Of a DNA stretch of 64,000 nucleotides, positions 27,201-48,980 are shown piece by piece. The position numbers and the translations under genes were made by a program. The notes beneath the pieces were generated by a model. The model searched no databases. It saw only the letters and a list, made by a program, of their open reading frames with translations, and was not told the DNA's origin. Source of the DNA: Neelides folsomi. Lineage: Eukaryota > Arthropoda > Collembola > Neelipleona > Neelidae. The stretch covers positions 248,001 to 312,000 of the forward strand of contig JAQGBZ010000032.1 in NCBI GenBank assembly GCA_034687125.1. The letters run 5' to 3'. Numbering within the stretch: position 1 is the stretch's first letter; each line of letters opens with the position of its first letter.

Positions 27201-30200
27201 AGGAGAAGAGGATAAATATTCCATCAAAATCATAACAAGTTTCCGGCATTTCAAGAGGTAGAATTCATGGAGCAGGTTCTGACTTTCGTGGCGAGTCTCA
27301 TTCAGACATAATAATGCATAAACGGAGTGAAATTGGGCAGAGAGGATGAAGAAGAGCCAAAGCCCACCTAGATACTCATTACATCAGAGGTTCCTCCAAG
27401 CCTCATCATCATCATCTCCCTTCTTCTTTGGCTCTCACAACAGTCAGTCAGGATAATCATGAGAGTTTAGAAGGAAATCTCTTTATTCTAACCAGACATA
27501 GCCATTATCCATAAAAATAACCTTTGTAGTTATGATGCAAATCATTTTATGCAAGAGCTTAAATTGAGGAAATTATGCAAATGAAAAGGGTTGAATAAAT
27601 TAATAAATGTGTGTATAAATTAGAAGAGAGTTAATTTAGCGCACCGGGTGTATAAACTAACTAAAACTAAGATTACATACTTCCATAGTGAGAGTTCCCA
27701 ACCCTTCAAAATGTCGTATAAATAAATAGAGACTTTACAATTGCTCTAGTATAAGAGTCCGTACATAGGTTGGAAAAAGCAGGCCTTTGTAATGTGGGAG
27801 GGCGAGGGAAATTAAGAGGAATCCAAATGAATGAAAAATAAGACAGTTTAAACGGATCTTCCCCCATCTCTTCTTGTTGATGAAAGAAGGAAAGATAACA
27901 ATTTGATTATAATGAGAACGTGAAATGAGAAATGTTTATCACACAATTAATTAAATCCTCTTCGAAGGACCGTCAAAACCTGACAGGGAGTTTTGAAGCT
28001 GAAGTCAAGTGACTTGGAAATTTTGAAAAGATTAAAGATCTTACAAGCTCCTTCGCCACAGGGTTTCAATTTTATTTTATCCCTTTCCTCTCGAATGATA
28101 AGGAAGGATACTCAATTGGGAATAACCTCCCCTACCCACTTTAAAAAACTTTCTTGGAAAAGAATATCCCACACGAAGAGGAAAACTATGTAAGAAGTAG
28201 GTAATATATTCAGACGATCTTACGTTTTTACTTCCATACATCATAACTTCCTAAAGATAGTTGATCTACGATTTGATAGGAAAAGTGCCCCTGGAATCTT
28301 TTATGTCTTATGCCTACACAAGAAAATCTAAACTAACAATAATACATTTTTAAAATTAACCTACCTTACCTTATAAACCAATTGTCAAAATATGATCCCA
28401 CATTTATGGTTAAATAATGTGTAATACTTGCCATTCAAATTGCCATTCTTTGTAAGGCAGAGTGGTCGATAATGAGAAATTGAAGGCTTCAAACAAGAGA
28501 ATAAATTTATGCTCCTCAATTGGTCATCGAATGAAATAATAGTTGCATACTTTTACTTAAATTCCACATAAGTAGGTGTACAAAGCCTCGAGCAAATTAT
28601 TGAATGGATACAAACCTCAATAATCATTTGCTACTAAATTCTTTGATTCATTTAAGGAAAGGCTTTGCAATATAAAAGGGAGATGGCTGACAGAAAAGTA
28701 TAGCTTACGACTCTAATTATATGAATTCCTCAGAGTCAAGTCCCTTATTTGGTCCATTGGCTTTTATACCTTCCAGCTTCGCGAATATACTAGTATAACC
28801 ATTGTGTGAATTCTAACATCTTACATAATATTAAAAGCATTAAAGATAAATAAAGGTAGTCAAATTGTAAACATCCCTTCAAATTAGGATTCTTGATTTC
28901 CAAATACTCAAATATAAAAACAACAAGTTTATTTTACATGATTGAAAAAACCAACAAGGCTGTTTTTATTCATTACTACTCTTACCTATTATACGTAAAT
29001 AATAATAAATCGATGAGTATAGAGGTGTATTATGTAAGCATGCCATACTTAAGAACCAATATATTTATGTTAAAAATTTTTACAGCTTTAACTGACTTTA
29101 ACGTTACTGCTTTACAGAAGAAGATAAGATTTACAGATATTTGTAAAGAATCCCTTTAATCTTTGAAATCTAAGAAACCCAAATTATAGACGCTGGTTAT
29201 GTCCCAAGCTTTCATTCTTTATTAAGCCTAATCTTTTTGAATATCTAATTGAATAATAAAGTACAAGCGTTGTAAATCCTCTTGTAAAAATATCAAATTC
29301 CAAATGTAACGTAAACAGGAATTTATTAACATGCGAAGTTGAAGAAATACACATATTGAATATAAAAAGGACCATAAATTTTCATTTCGCATTCACGTGA
29401 AAATTCTAGCAAGGAATTATAGTTGTTCGCTCATGATAACTTATACTCCATAGTCGGAAAGGTTCTCTAGTCATGACTATAGTTAAGCAATGTAAAAAAG
29501 ATTAAATAACTTAAACAGAAGAAAGGATGTCCACCCCATGTTGTTAAGAAGTATTAAACTCCAATGCCATATAATCCTCAATTAAAGTCCTCAATTTAAA
29601 AAAAGATTAAAACCTGGACAAGTTAAATCGCCGAGCATGCTATAAATGTTATCCACCTGAATTCAATTGGAGCAACTTAAAATATCTCGTTTCTCTTCTA
29701 TTGATTTGCGTGTCCATGAATTACCCTCTGACTGTTCGACCAATTATTTAAATTAAATTTTCTTCCTTCTCTCTCTCCCCAATGTATAAACTACAATATC
29801 CAAACATGCGAATGTAGGAGCAAATGGAAAAGAGCTATTATAATCATAGCACAAGTTATCTCAAAATCATTACTGGGTATCTCCGACCCGACGACTTCCT
29901 CTCAAAAGGACATTGAAATCACTTGTACTCCAAACCGACAAATCCTAGATAGCTCTCGATAGCTCGCAAGCCTCCCATTTACATATAATTCTCATTCTCC
30001 GTATCAATAGATAGGCGAGGAGTTACGGAGAGCTTACGCCTTCCTTTCCGCACCCTATTATCCTTATCGTTCCCAAAATCGAACTTCCTCGGCCACCGTC
30101 ACACAAAATGCTCTATTATTTTTAATGACGGCCTCCTCTCCTTATGATAAAACTGAGGCGGAGTTCCTCCCCATTCCAACCGCTTATTTAACATTAATCC

Positions 30201-31155
30201 TTTCAAAACCCTCATGTTTGTCTATTATTGCTCAAGAGGAGATTACTCCCGTTAGTATTTCCTTTCTCTCCCCCATTCCTCCACCATGCTACTTGGACTA
30301 AATTGACGGAATGCTCATCGTAAAAATCTCAAACCATCGAGCAATGTCCCCCGTCAAAAATAAAATATTCTAGAGGATCATATAAGGACTCAATGACTAA
30401 AAAGGAATTTTTGAGGAACCTTCCTCATCCCTCTCAAAAGTTCAGCCTTTAAAACATGCATCAGACCTGATGATCCCATGAGGGCAATTGGGATTCTACT
30501 TATGTAACCCTTGTTACTGGCCGATTACATGGTTTAGGAGCCAAGGCACGCAAGAGGAAATCTCCTTTGTCCACAATGGTCTCCTCAAAAATCAAATCCT
30601 CGTACGAAAGATGTTATGTACCTATTTGTTTTCCAAATCATCAAATCACCATCTTCATCCAGACTAATAACTACGCTCTTCAACGAGCTCCCTTCACCGG
30701 GCTCCTCACTTATTGTTAGATAAGGAGGCTCCACATTATCCAAAGAAATTATGTATTCACCCTCCGTTCTTACGTACTTATACTTTACATCGACGGATAA
30801 CACCTTTCAAAAAGGAAGGAAGAGTGAAATCATAGGGATTCAAAATGTTAAACATACACAACCACGTTTTACAATTGTACATCTGTGTATTTCAGAAAAT
30901 TCGCCTGTAAACTTCACTGTTAAACTTGATTTATTATCCAAATATCAAACCATTCGCCCTTAAAGGGAATTCAAATCGTGCCCAATCGAATTTTAGTATG
31001 GGGATTTGAGGGAAATTTCTCGAAAAGGTCAAAGGACATGGAATGACAAAGCCAATTTTAATGGAAGAAAGTTAAATCGTTCATTAAACTTTAATAGACA
31101 CAGAAAAGGACGATAAACTAGATATTAGTATTTTAGGAAACATGGAAGAAGATGT

Positions 31156-31718
31156 GGCTTTGAACTATCTAAATCAATCTATCTTGGGTTCAAAATTTGT
31201 TTTATCCGTTTCTAGAGAATTTCAAAATGAGTCGAAAGTTTATTTTATTACTTTAAAGTTATTAATGATCATATCACAAAAATTGATGTAAAATGAGGAA
31301 TTGATTATGTAACACTAATACATATTGCGACTCAAAGTCAGTCGCTTTGTTCTTTTATCGTTGAAAACAATTTTACTTGGCTGGTTAATTTTGTTTAAGT
31401 AATTTCCTTATATATTTTGCACTTTGGAATCATAACTTTTAAATACAGTCCTTTATATATACAGAATTATGAATAAGGTAGAGTTTACACTGAAAATTAT
31501 ACAGAATAGAAATATATATAAGAAAAAGAAAGACAATATAGTCAAAATTTCAACGTGTATTAATATTTGCCTTTTTAACTCATTTACACCAATTTTTGTG
31601 ATATGATCATCAATAACTTTAAAGTAAAAATAAACTTTCGACTCATTTTGAAAATTCTCTAGAAACGGATAAAACAAATTTTGAATCCGAGATAGATTGA
31701 TTTAGATAGTTCAAAGCC
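31156..31718. mobile_element. Foldback (long inverted-repeat) element, 563 bp
   Basis: The left arm (31156-31297) and right arm (31579-31718) are inverted copies about 140 bases long. By eye they differ at roughly four substitutions and four indel bases, so about 95% identity. The ends read GGCTTTGAACTATC and GATAGTTCAAAGCC. The 4-base sequence ATGT flanks both sides (31152-31155 and 31719-31722) and looks like a target-site duplication. The central ~280 bases are AT-rich and non-coding. This is a non-autonomous foldback or long-TIR MITE of unknown superfamily. A transcript through it would form a long double-stranded stem. Confidence 0.75.
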
Positions 31719-31722
31719 ATGT

Positions 31723-42456
<10,734 letters not shown>

Positions 42457-43352
42457 TGTAAGAATTCTTAACTATTTTTTTTAAAAATAAGGTAAAAATT
42501 AGAAACTTTTGTTTAATTCGACTCCGATTCATGATAATGCGGTAGGAACCACGAAACCATCTCTTGTACTCTGCATCGAGCGTTGTATTAACTCCAAGAA
42601 GCTTATTTTCTTCGAAATTTACTTTGTTATTAATGTTATTTGTAATGACGTGCAAGATAAACATACAATTAAGAAAATTTTATAATTTGTAACAGAATTA
42701 TCCAAACGTCTGAAAAGTCTGACTTCGTCAATTTGTCGTTTTTATTTTTACATAGAACTTTAATTATATGGCAGAAATTAAACATGTTTTTATATATTAA
42801 ATGGATGTCATTTATAAAATCATTGATTTAAGTTTACGGCTTTCTTCGTTTTCTCATTTCGTTATATATTTGGTTAATAATAACAATAACACCATTTATA
42901 AACCAATTACGAAAATTAAACTTACCTCAATCGATGAATCTTTTCTTTGTGTAATTCAATACTTTCTCCGTTTTCTTTGTTAAATGCTTTTAACCTTTCA
43001 CAGCAACTTTCTCTCTCGGGAATCTCGACGTCGATGAGAGAAAATATTTTGAAGGGAGTTTTGTATATAAGTATTAAGGCCGCCAATGTTGATTTGATTG
43101 CCGCTCTTTTTTGGCCGGCAATTTCATATCTAGCCGTCGATCAGATTTTCTTTTTTTCTCTTTGCCTTCCCCTTCCCCTTTACCAAACCACTTTCGTGTT
43201 CCGATCGACACTCATTGACCATTTCAAAATTAAGTATTCTGTTATTTAATTAATTTTAAAAACCTTACTTAAAATGAAACTTTGTGTTTTGTTTTGATCC
43301 TTATTTTATAACTTTAACAGGTCGAAGATTATAAAACATTAATACCCTTAAT
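42457..43352. promoter_or_regulatory. Head-to-head promoter region between LSD1 and RMI1
   Basis: About 900 bases separate the LSD1 start (minus) from the RMI1 start (plus), so the two genes probably share a bidirectional promoter. The part at 42960-43200 is less AT-rich than its flanks and contains several CG dinucleotides and pyrimidine tracts, a plausible core. An open frame at 42947-43249 shows no domain and overlaps this region. I see no clear TATA box at the expected distance for either gene. Confidence 0.45.
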
Positions 43353-45872
43353 ATGAATCCCGTGCAACTTAATGCTCTTCGGAACTTCATGAAGCAATCT
43401 TCATACACTTTTACTGATGAGTGGTTAGAAGCCTGTTTAAGTTGGATTAAAGAAAATCATAATCAGGTATTATTGGTGTATTATTGATAAGTTTTCTTAT
43501 AAATAGTAAGTCATTAGATCTGGGGCTCTTATTATGTCGATGCAATTTGTAGTGTGTAATTTATGATTAAACAAAATGATTATATATTTTAAAGGCAGAT
43601 TTTTAATAGCATTTGTTACATTTCAGGGCCAATTGTCTTTGGACTTTATAAAAAATCAACTATTTGAACAGTGGAAAGATGCAAACCTGGAAGAAATGGA
43701 AAGTAAATCTCTCCCACCTAATTTGGCTAATGAGTCAAATAAGGTCATCACCGGAGTTCATGGTCTTCAGGTAAGTATTTAATATAAGTAAAAGATTCAC
43801 AATTTTTACTAACAGCTAATTTTGCTAATTTATAATGAAATATTTTGCATTTGTTTTCTCAGATAAATTCTATTCAAGATATAGGAGAATCGAATTATAG
43901 CCAATGGAACAGAATTAAAAAGCTTGAAAACGAAAACGTCTCTGTTGAAGCTACGGATAGTACAGCTGTCAAACAAACCTGGGAACCAAAACAAAAGCGG
44001 TGTTTTTATCTTACAATGACTGATGGATCTCAAACTGTGTTTGGACTTGAATTGGTTCAACTTCCACAAATTACTATTTCCCTTGCACCTGGAACAAAAG
44101 TAATTTCATCCCATGCTTAATTTTACAAATATTTAAAAATTAAATAGAGCAAGAATAATTGATTCATTTTTATTTTTATCTAGATTCTGATTAAGGGACC
44201 TGTAACCTGCAGAAGAGGAGTATTTGAATTGAATCCTGAAACAATTAAGATTTTGGGAGGTGAAGTTGATTCATTAAGTACAAATAGATTTGACATGATC
44301 ATAGCGAGAAATCTGTAAGTTGTTTAAATGATTAAAGATTGTTAAAAAATTAAGATTAATGACATCTTATTCACATAATATTGTATGTAGGCATGTTAAA
44401 GCATTTATTAAATTTTATAATATTATAAATTTTATTTATTTTGCAGTGATCTTCCAGCACCTGCTTTAACTGATATTCCATCTCAAGCAACTCAAAATTC
44501 TCAAAAACTTATGACTGATTCGATTTCAACTTCCAACAGAACAACTCAGTTTATTGGTATTAGGAGTCAAAACCAAAATGTTCCTGATTCTGTCGAAGAT
44601 GTTTTTGGAGAAGACGATGACGATTTCTTTATGGACATCGATGAAACAGCATTAATTGATTCTTCGATTAAAGCAGAAAGTCTCTCTAAATCAGTACCTG
44701 TGAATGTAGTGCAAATTCCTACCACTACTAGTAGACCGCCAGAGTCAATGCATAATCAACCTGTAACGAGAACAAATCAAGCATCTTTTGTTAATTCTGG
44801 AAGACCAGTTCAAACGTCTTTTCCATCAAATGCTTCGTCAACCTCAGCTAACATTAAGACCATATCTGCTGTGTCTTCATTTAAACAAACTTCGAATAAA
44901 ATTCCCACAACTTCAAAACAAGCTTCAATCTCAAAATACCTTGTTCCAAAGGATAGTAAAGTTATTAAATTGACAGAGGATCAGGAAATAATAGATCTTT
45001 CAACTGACGATGAAGAGGATTACATTCCGAAAAATTCGACTCGTGAAGCCACTACTAAAAAAGAAAGTGAGGAAATAAATACTGATGAATTGTTTGCGGA
45101 TAATTCAGATAATCCATATGTAGATTTGGCAATTGAGGAGACAATGAACTCCCTCATCGAACTTGACTCACCTCCTGCCTCAGATCCATTGACGAAAATT
45201 CGGGCCGAAATTCCAAAGGAGCCATATCAATATCTTATTGATATTAAACCCGATTTCAGGGGAGTGGTTAAAGTCAAAGCTTGTGTATTGACTCTAGCTT
45301 CTAAATGCCAAGCAGACGAAAAGAACGAATGGAGTCTTTTTGTTGTTTTGGCTGATGGGAGTGGAACATTAAAAACTAAAATTTGTCCAAAGGCAAGTAG
45401 TATTCTTAATTATTATTAAATATAAGAATTTGAATTTTTCATCCTTTGAATCAAATAATAATTATTAATGCCTAATTATAAATTTTACTCCTGTTTTGCT
45501 ATTGCTTTTGTTTTTTAGTTTCTTGAAAGACTGATTGGTTTTAGCACAGTAAACTACAAATCTGCTATGACGTCCAAAGTCTCCTCACAGAAAGAGCAAG
45601 CTAAAAAGGTATGTTGTTTTAAAATGTTTTAGCTGTTTATGTTATAAAATTATATTTACATTAAGCGTAGAATTAAGCATATGATATTCTTACATTAAAC
45701 TTTAAAATATTTATTGTAGGGTTTAATCAATTTAACGGAGAAATTGGTCCAGCTTAATGAAATTGTTGAAATTAGAGTCATCCCTGGATTCGATCCTTTA
45801 ATTACAAATTTTTTCCCACTTACTTCTCAACATATTACTCAATTAAATAATAGGTTACTCGTGTGTTGTTAA
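43353..45872 (+). CDS. RMI1: RecQ-mediated genome instability protein 1 (RMI1), complete, 7 exons
   Basis: OB-fold scaffold of the BLM-TOP3A-RMI dissolvasome, which resolves double Holliday junctions in the nucleus. Exons: 43353-43466, 43627-43770, 43863-44099, 44184-44314, 44447-45392, 45519-45608, 45720-45872. Together they give 604 residues, close to the human length of about 625. Residues 1-190 hold the N-terminal helical and OB1 region (RCFYLTMTDGSQTVFGLEL; GTKILIKGPVTCRRGVFEL). Exon 5 encodes a long Ser/Thr-rich linker with acidic patches and a SUMO-interaction-like EIIDLSTDDEED. The C terminus is an OB2-type fold (ACVLTLASKCQADEKNEWSL, LADGSGTLKTKICPKFLERLIGF). Intron 5 has a GC donor (AAG/GCAAGT). 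Only this donor keeps frame and the CPKFLERL junction. The start is the first ATG and gives the usual RMI1 N terminus. It is divergent from LSD1 and convergent with the secreted-protein gene. Confidence 0.92.
45393..45518 (+). other. RMI1: GC-AG intron of RMI1
   Basis: The intron opens GCAAGTAGT and ends TTTTTTAG. Reading on without splicing adds SSILNYY and a stop, truncating OB2. Splicing at the GC restores the domain. The exon-side AAG and intronic AAGT match the strong consensus usual for GC donors. Confidence 0.85.
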
Positions 45873-46132
45873 TCCCTTTAAATATTATTTTCTACAAGTG
45901 CCTTATTAATGAAATTTTGCCTAATGTGAAAGAGTTCAATTGAATTTGTTTTTTAAAATTTTATTCCAAATAACATGTACAAAAGGATTTAAATTTTTAT
46001 ACCAATACTGATTGTGAATAAACTTTTTTATGGGAGAAGGAAAGGTATAATTTTTGGAAACAATTAAGTTATGTTACATTTTTAAACAATTTCATAAATG
46101 GTAAAATTGTTTCAAAATCTCACTATTTAACT
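45873..46132. promoter_or_regulatory. Convergent 3' region of RMI1 and the secreted-protein gene
   Basis: Only 260 bases separate the two stop codons. AATAAA at 46017-46022 serves RMI1, and a reverse AATAAA (TTTATT at 45959-45964) could serve the minus-strand gene. If both are used, the two transcripts overlap at their 3' ends. Confidence 0.5.
46017..46022 (+). promoter_or_regulatory. Poly(A) signal of RMI1
   Basis: AATAAA lies 145 bases after the RMI1 stop on the coding strand and is followed by a T-rich run. Confidence 0.55.
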
Positions 46133-48980
46133 TTATTTTCCCTTATAAGGTTCCATACAAAATCCACTAACAGGTCCTGGGTTTTTAGGGAAGAATCTTC
46201 CATCGCTGTAAACATTAATGTCATCAGCGCAGCATTTCATTTTTCCAGGACAATTGTGATCTCCCACACATGCGACCATTGCATTTCCGTTAGTTATTAT
46301 TGAGTAACCCGGTCTTGCCACCGGACCTCCATAAGGACTTCCAATTTTCGAAGGCTGGTAGAACCCACCTCCAGCCTTCACCTCATTTTTATTATTGTTT
46401 TCTGCTTGAGGTTCGGGTTCGGGTTCTCCTTCGTTAGTTTTGTTTGCGTGCATTGAATCAGGGCCCATTTGATATTTGTTGGCCATGGCTTCCATTGGAC
46501 ACATACCGGGTTTCCCATCTGTATTATAAAAAAACGTTATTGAATCTATGCATAACTGCATTATGTTTATATTAAATGAAATGACTTGTCACGCGACATT
46601 TTGCCAATCATGCTAGTTACTTTAATTCAATGAGATAACAATGAAAAAGTATTTTAGATCTCTTTCAACAATACAATATTGTATTACCTTGTTATACCAT
46701 ACTTTTTAATGGGTATAGATAAATTGTTTTTCCACTCACCTCCATCACATTGATACTTGATACAACAACCGTAAGAATCTCTAAATCCAATACAGTTCAT
46801 TTTATTTTTGGGAGGATTAAGACATCCTGGTTGAAGTTGTTTAAAATGACAATCTTTCGGAGTTGTTCCTTCTTCACAGAAATATTTTGGACAACAAATG
46901 TCGTTGTATACATAGCCAAAGCTTGGTTGTGACATCATGTCATTTGTCTCATATTCCATACAAGTTCGGTTGAATGGTTTTGGGTTGCATTGATGATGCA
47001 TGCAATGATCTGAGTAAATGCATTAAAAACAATTTAACTTCAGATATTAATTAATTGAATGAAAAGGGTTGTGAAACATTCGTTCGACAATACCAGGTAC
47101 AGAAGTTAAAGGGCAGCAATCCCAAGGTGTGGCTATCATTAAAGTATCAGTCCTCCCTTGATTCACACATTCAAGAAGCCCACGATTTTGACATCCATTT
47201 CTATATTTGAATTTCTCCTTGTCTGTACCATACATTTAAAGAGAGAATAGTCAAAATTACCTATATACCAGGTGACAAAAAAGTCCATGTCATATTTGAA
47301 AATTGGAATTAGTTTCATTCTATTAAATGTATACTGGTGATATATGATCAATATACATGCGTTCTAAACGTACATATTACTATTTCAATGAACGATTTAT
47401 GAATCATTGTGGTTCTTGGCACGGAATCGTTGCATAAACAAAGACAGGTTATTCGGTTATTTGTCAGACTAAAAGAACTTTTGGCGTCTAATTCACTCGT
47501 AATGAGGTAAGATTACTTTATAATAAGATTAGATTATTCTTTATTATTGCAAAATAACATGTGAGTAAGATTAATTTTAATTTTAAGAATGAAAGAGCAA
47601 AGAAATTTGAGAGCCGCTATTGTCCGTCTTCATGAGCACGGAGATTCGCCCAAGGAGATTCAGAAAAAACTTTACACGACAAGTCGCTACGTAAAATCAC
47701 CTTAAAGCGATATGAAGATCTGGGTACAATTGATGATAGACCAAGATCTGGACGCCCACGCACAGTGAGAACACCAAAATTGATCCAATCATTAAAAAGA
47801 CGCATCCACCAAGCTTAACTGTATCAAGCAGTTCATCAAGACCTTGGCATGAAAGCCTTTAAATATTCGAAAGCCCACTTCATCTCAAAAGGGAACCAAA
47901 TCAAAAGAGTCGAAAAATGCAAAAATTTGCTTCAAAGATTTAGCACCAAAAAATCTGTAAAAATATACTTTTTACGGATGAAAAAATATTCACTGTTGAA
48001 GAAAAGTTCAATGCGCAAAACAATTGTATCTATGCAGTTAGTACCTTTATAAAAAATTTAAATTGCAAAAAACTTATCCGGCTTATGTTATGGTTTGGGC
48101 CGGGGTAAGTTGGGAAGGAAAGGCCCCCTTGCATTTTGTAGAGAAAGGGGTAAAAGTTAATAAGAATGTTTATAAAGAAGACGTTAGAAAGATTGCCAAA
48201 CCTTTGAGCAAAACCCTCTTTAAAGGACAACGCTGGGTATTTCAGCAGGATTCTGCACTGTCACACAGTGTCAAAGCGACTCAACAATGGCCGAGAGAAA
48301 ATCTTGCCGACTTCATGTCTCCAGACGAATGGCCCTCATGCAATCCCGATTAGAGTCCATTGGAATACTCAATATGGGGTCAACTTGAATCAAGGGTGAA
48401 TAAAAAACAACATTCAACTTTAGAATTGCTGAAGAAAACCCTACTTTGTGAATGGAAAAATTTTCCAATGGAGAAAATCCGATCTGCAATTGAATACTGG
48501 CGTTCTAGACTTCAAAATTGTATTGATGTTGAAGGAGCAGTTTTTGAACATAAATAATTATTTAATACTTTAGCTTTAATCTATGCTTTATACTATAAAC
48601 TTAAATGCAATCAAATTGTAAGATGAAATTCTAATAGAATTAAAAGAAATTTCCATATTTTCAAAAATGACACGGACTTTTTTGTCACCTGGTATACAAA
48701 ATATTAATTGATGATTTATATTATGTGTCTACAATATAAAGACAATATGTACCAATGCAGTGATATATTGGATCTTCTTGCCAAGGAAGTCTCACACTTA
48801 TACACGTTTTCATTGAATCAGGTTGAGAGAGTCCACAGAGTTCGACTAATTTAGAAATTCAATATTTGATGAAATAAAATATTTTTTAAATCAAAAGTCA
48901 AATTATTATGTCAAACCTCCATAGATAGAAGTAGTGTGGGCCAAGATAGCTAAAAGCCAAGAAGATTGACGTAATCCCAT
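46133..48980 (-). CDS. Secreted cysteine-rich protein with C-terminal WAP-like module, complete, 5 exons
   Basis: Unrecognised as a named gene. Exons (minus): 48980-48917, 48845-48753, 47222-47094, 47009-46740, 46518-46133, giving 313 residues. The N terminus MGLRQSSWLLAILAHTTSIYG is a signal peptide. Cysteine-rich modules follow (GCQNRGLLECVNQG...WDCCPL; HCMHHQCNP...YNDICCPKYFC; PGCLNPPKNKMNCIGFRDSYGCCIKYQC). The last exon has the four-disulfide pattern KPGMCP ... CVGDHNCPGKMKCCADD ... GFCMEPYKGK, as in whey-acidic-protein domains, which are often protease inhibitors or antimicrobials. Between the first and second WAP cysteines there is an insert of about 85 residues (EPEPEPQAENNNKN, Gly/Pro-rich), which is unusual. 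All four introns are phase 1, the hallmark of shuffled extracellular modules. The protein is probably extracellular. Its function is unknown, and WAP identity rests on the cysteine spacing. Confidence 0.8.
47266..48694 (+). mobile_element. Tc1/mariner-superfamily transposon, 1429 bp, decayed
   Basis: Terminal inverted repeats of about 38 bases start TACCAGGTGACAAAAAAGTC at both ends, with only two mismatches in the arms. TA target duplications lie at 47264-47265 and 48695-48696. The length is typical of full-size Tc1/mariner elements. It lies in intron 2 of the secreted cysteine-rich gene, in the opposite orientation. Only 43 and 58 bases of the host intron remain outside it, so the original intron was about 100 bases. 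Confidence 0.93.
47589..48557 (+). pseudogene. Broken Tc1/mariner-group transposase
   Basis: The frame starts MKEQRNLRAAIVRLHEHGDS (paired helix-turn-helix N terminus) and is then lost and regained several times. Breaks lie near 47695, 47816 and 47970, with stops near 48050 and 48351. Readable pieces include DRPRSGRPRTVRTPK, the first catalytic motif FTDEKIFTVEE, VMVWAGVSWEGKAPLHFVEKG, the second motif FQQDSA, and NPD-stop-SPLEYSIWGQLE. The second and last acidic residues are about 37 apart, as in the DD37 clade rather than DD34E Tc1. The last residue reads E in this copy, in a family where E or D occurs. It cannot make a working enzyme. Confidence 0.88.

Larger units (their letters stand above)
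7074..31151. other. Non-coding DNA, probably LSD1 intron (middle part)
   Basis: About 24 kb with no recognisable exon on either strand. The longest open frame, plus strand 20754-21245 (163 codons), has biased Ser/Arg/Lys content and no known domain. Others of 100 to 120 codons (for example 8445-8804 minus, 9948-10265 plus, 12249-12584 minus, 26019-26381 plus) are equally featureless. Sample lines vary from about 25% GC (near 14.3 kb) to about 50% GC (near 20.1 kb). Hairpins are noted at 15408-15442 and 24236-24293. No tandem array, tRNA or rRNA was seen. Confidence 0.5.

Noticed and set aside
42947-43249. 100-codon open frame upstream of RMI1
   Set aside because: It lies in the shared promoter, has no domain, and ends before the RMI1 start in another frame.
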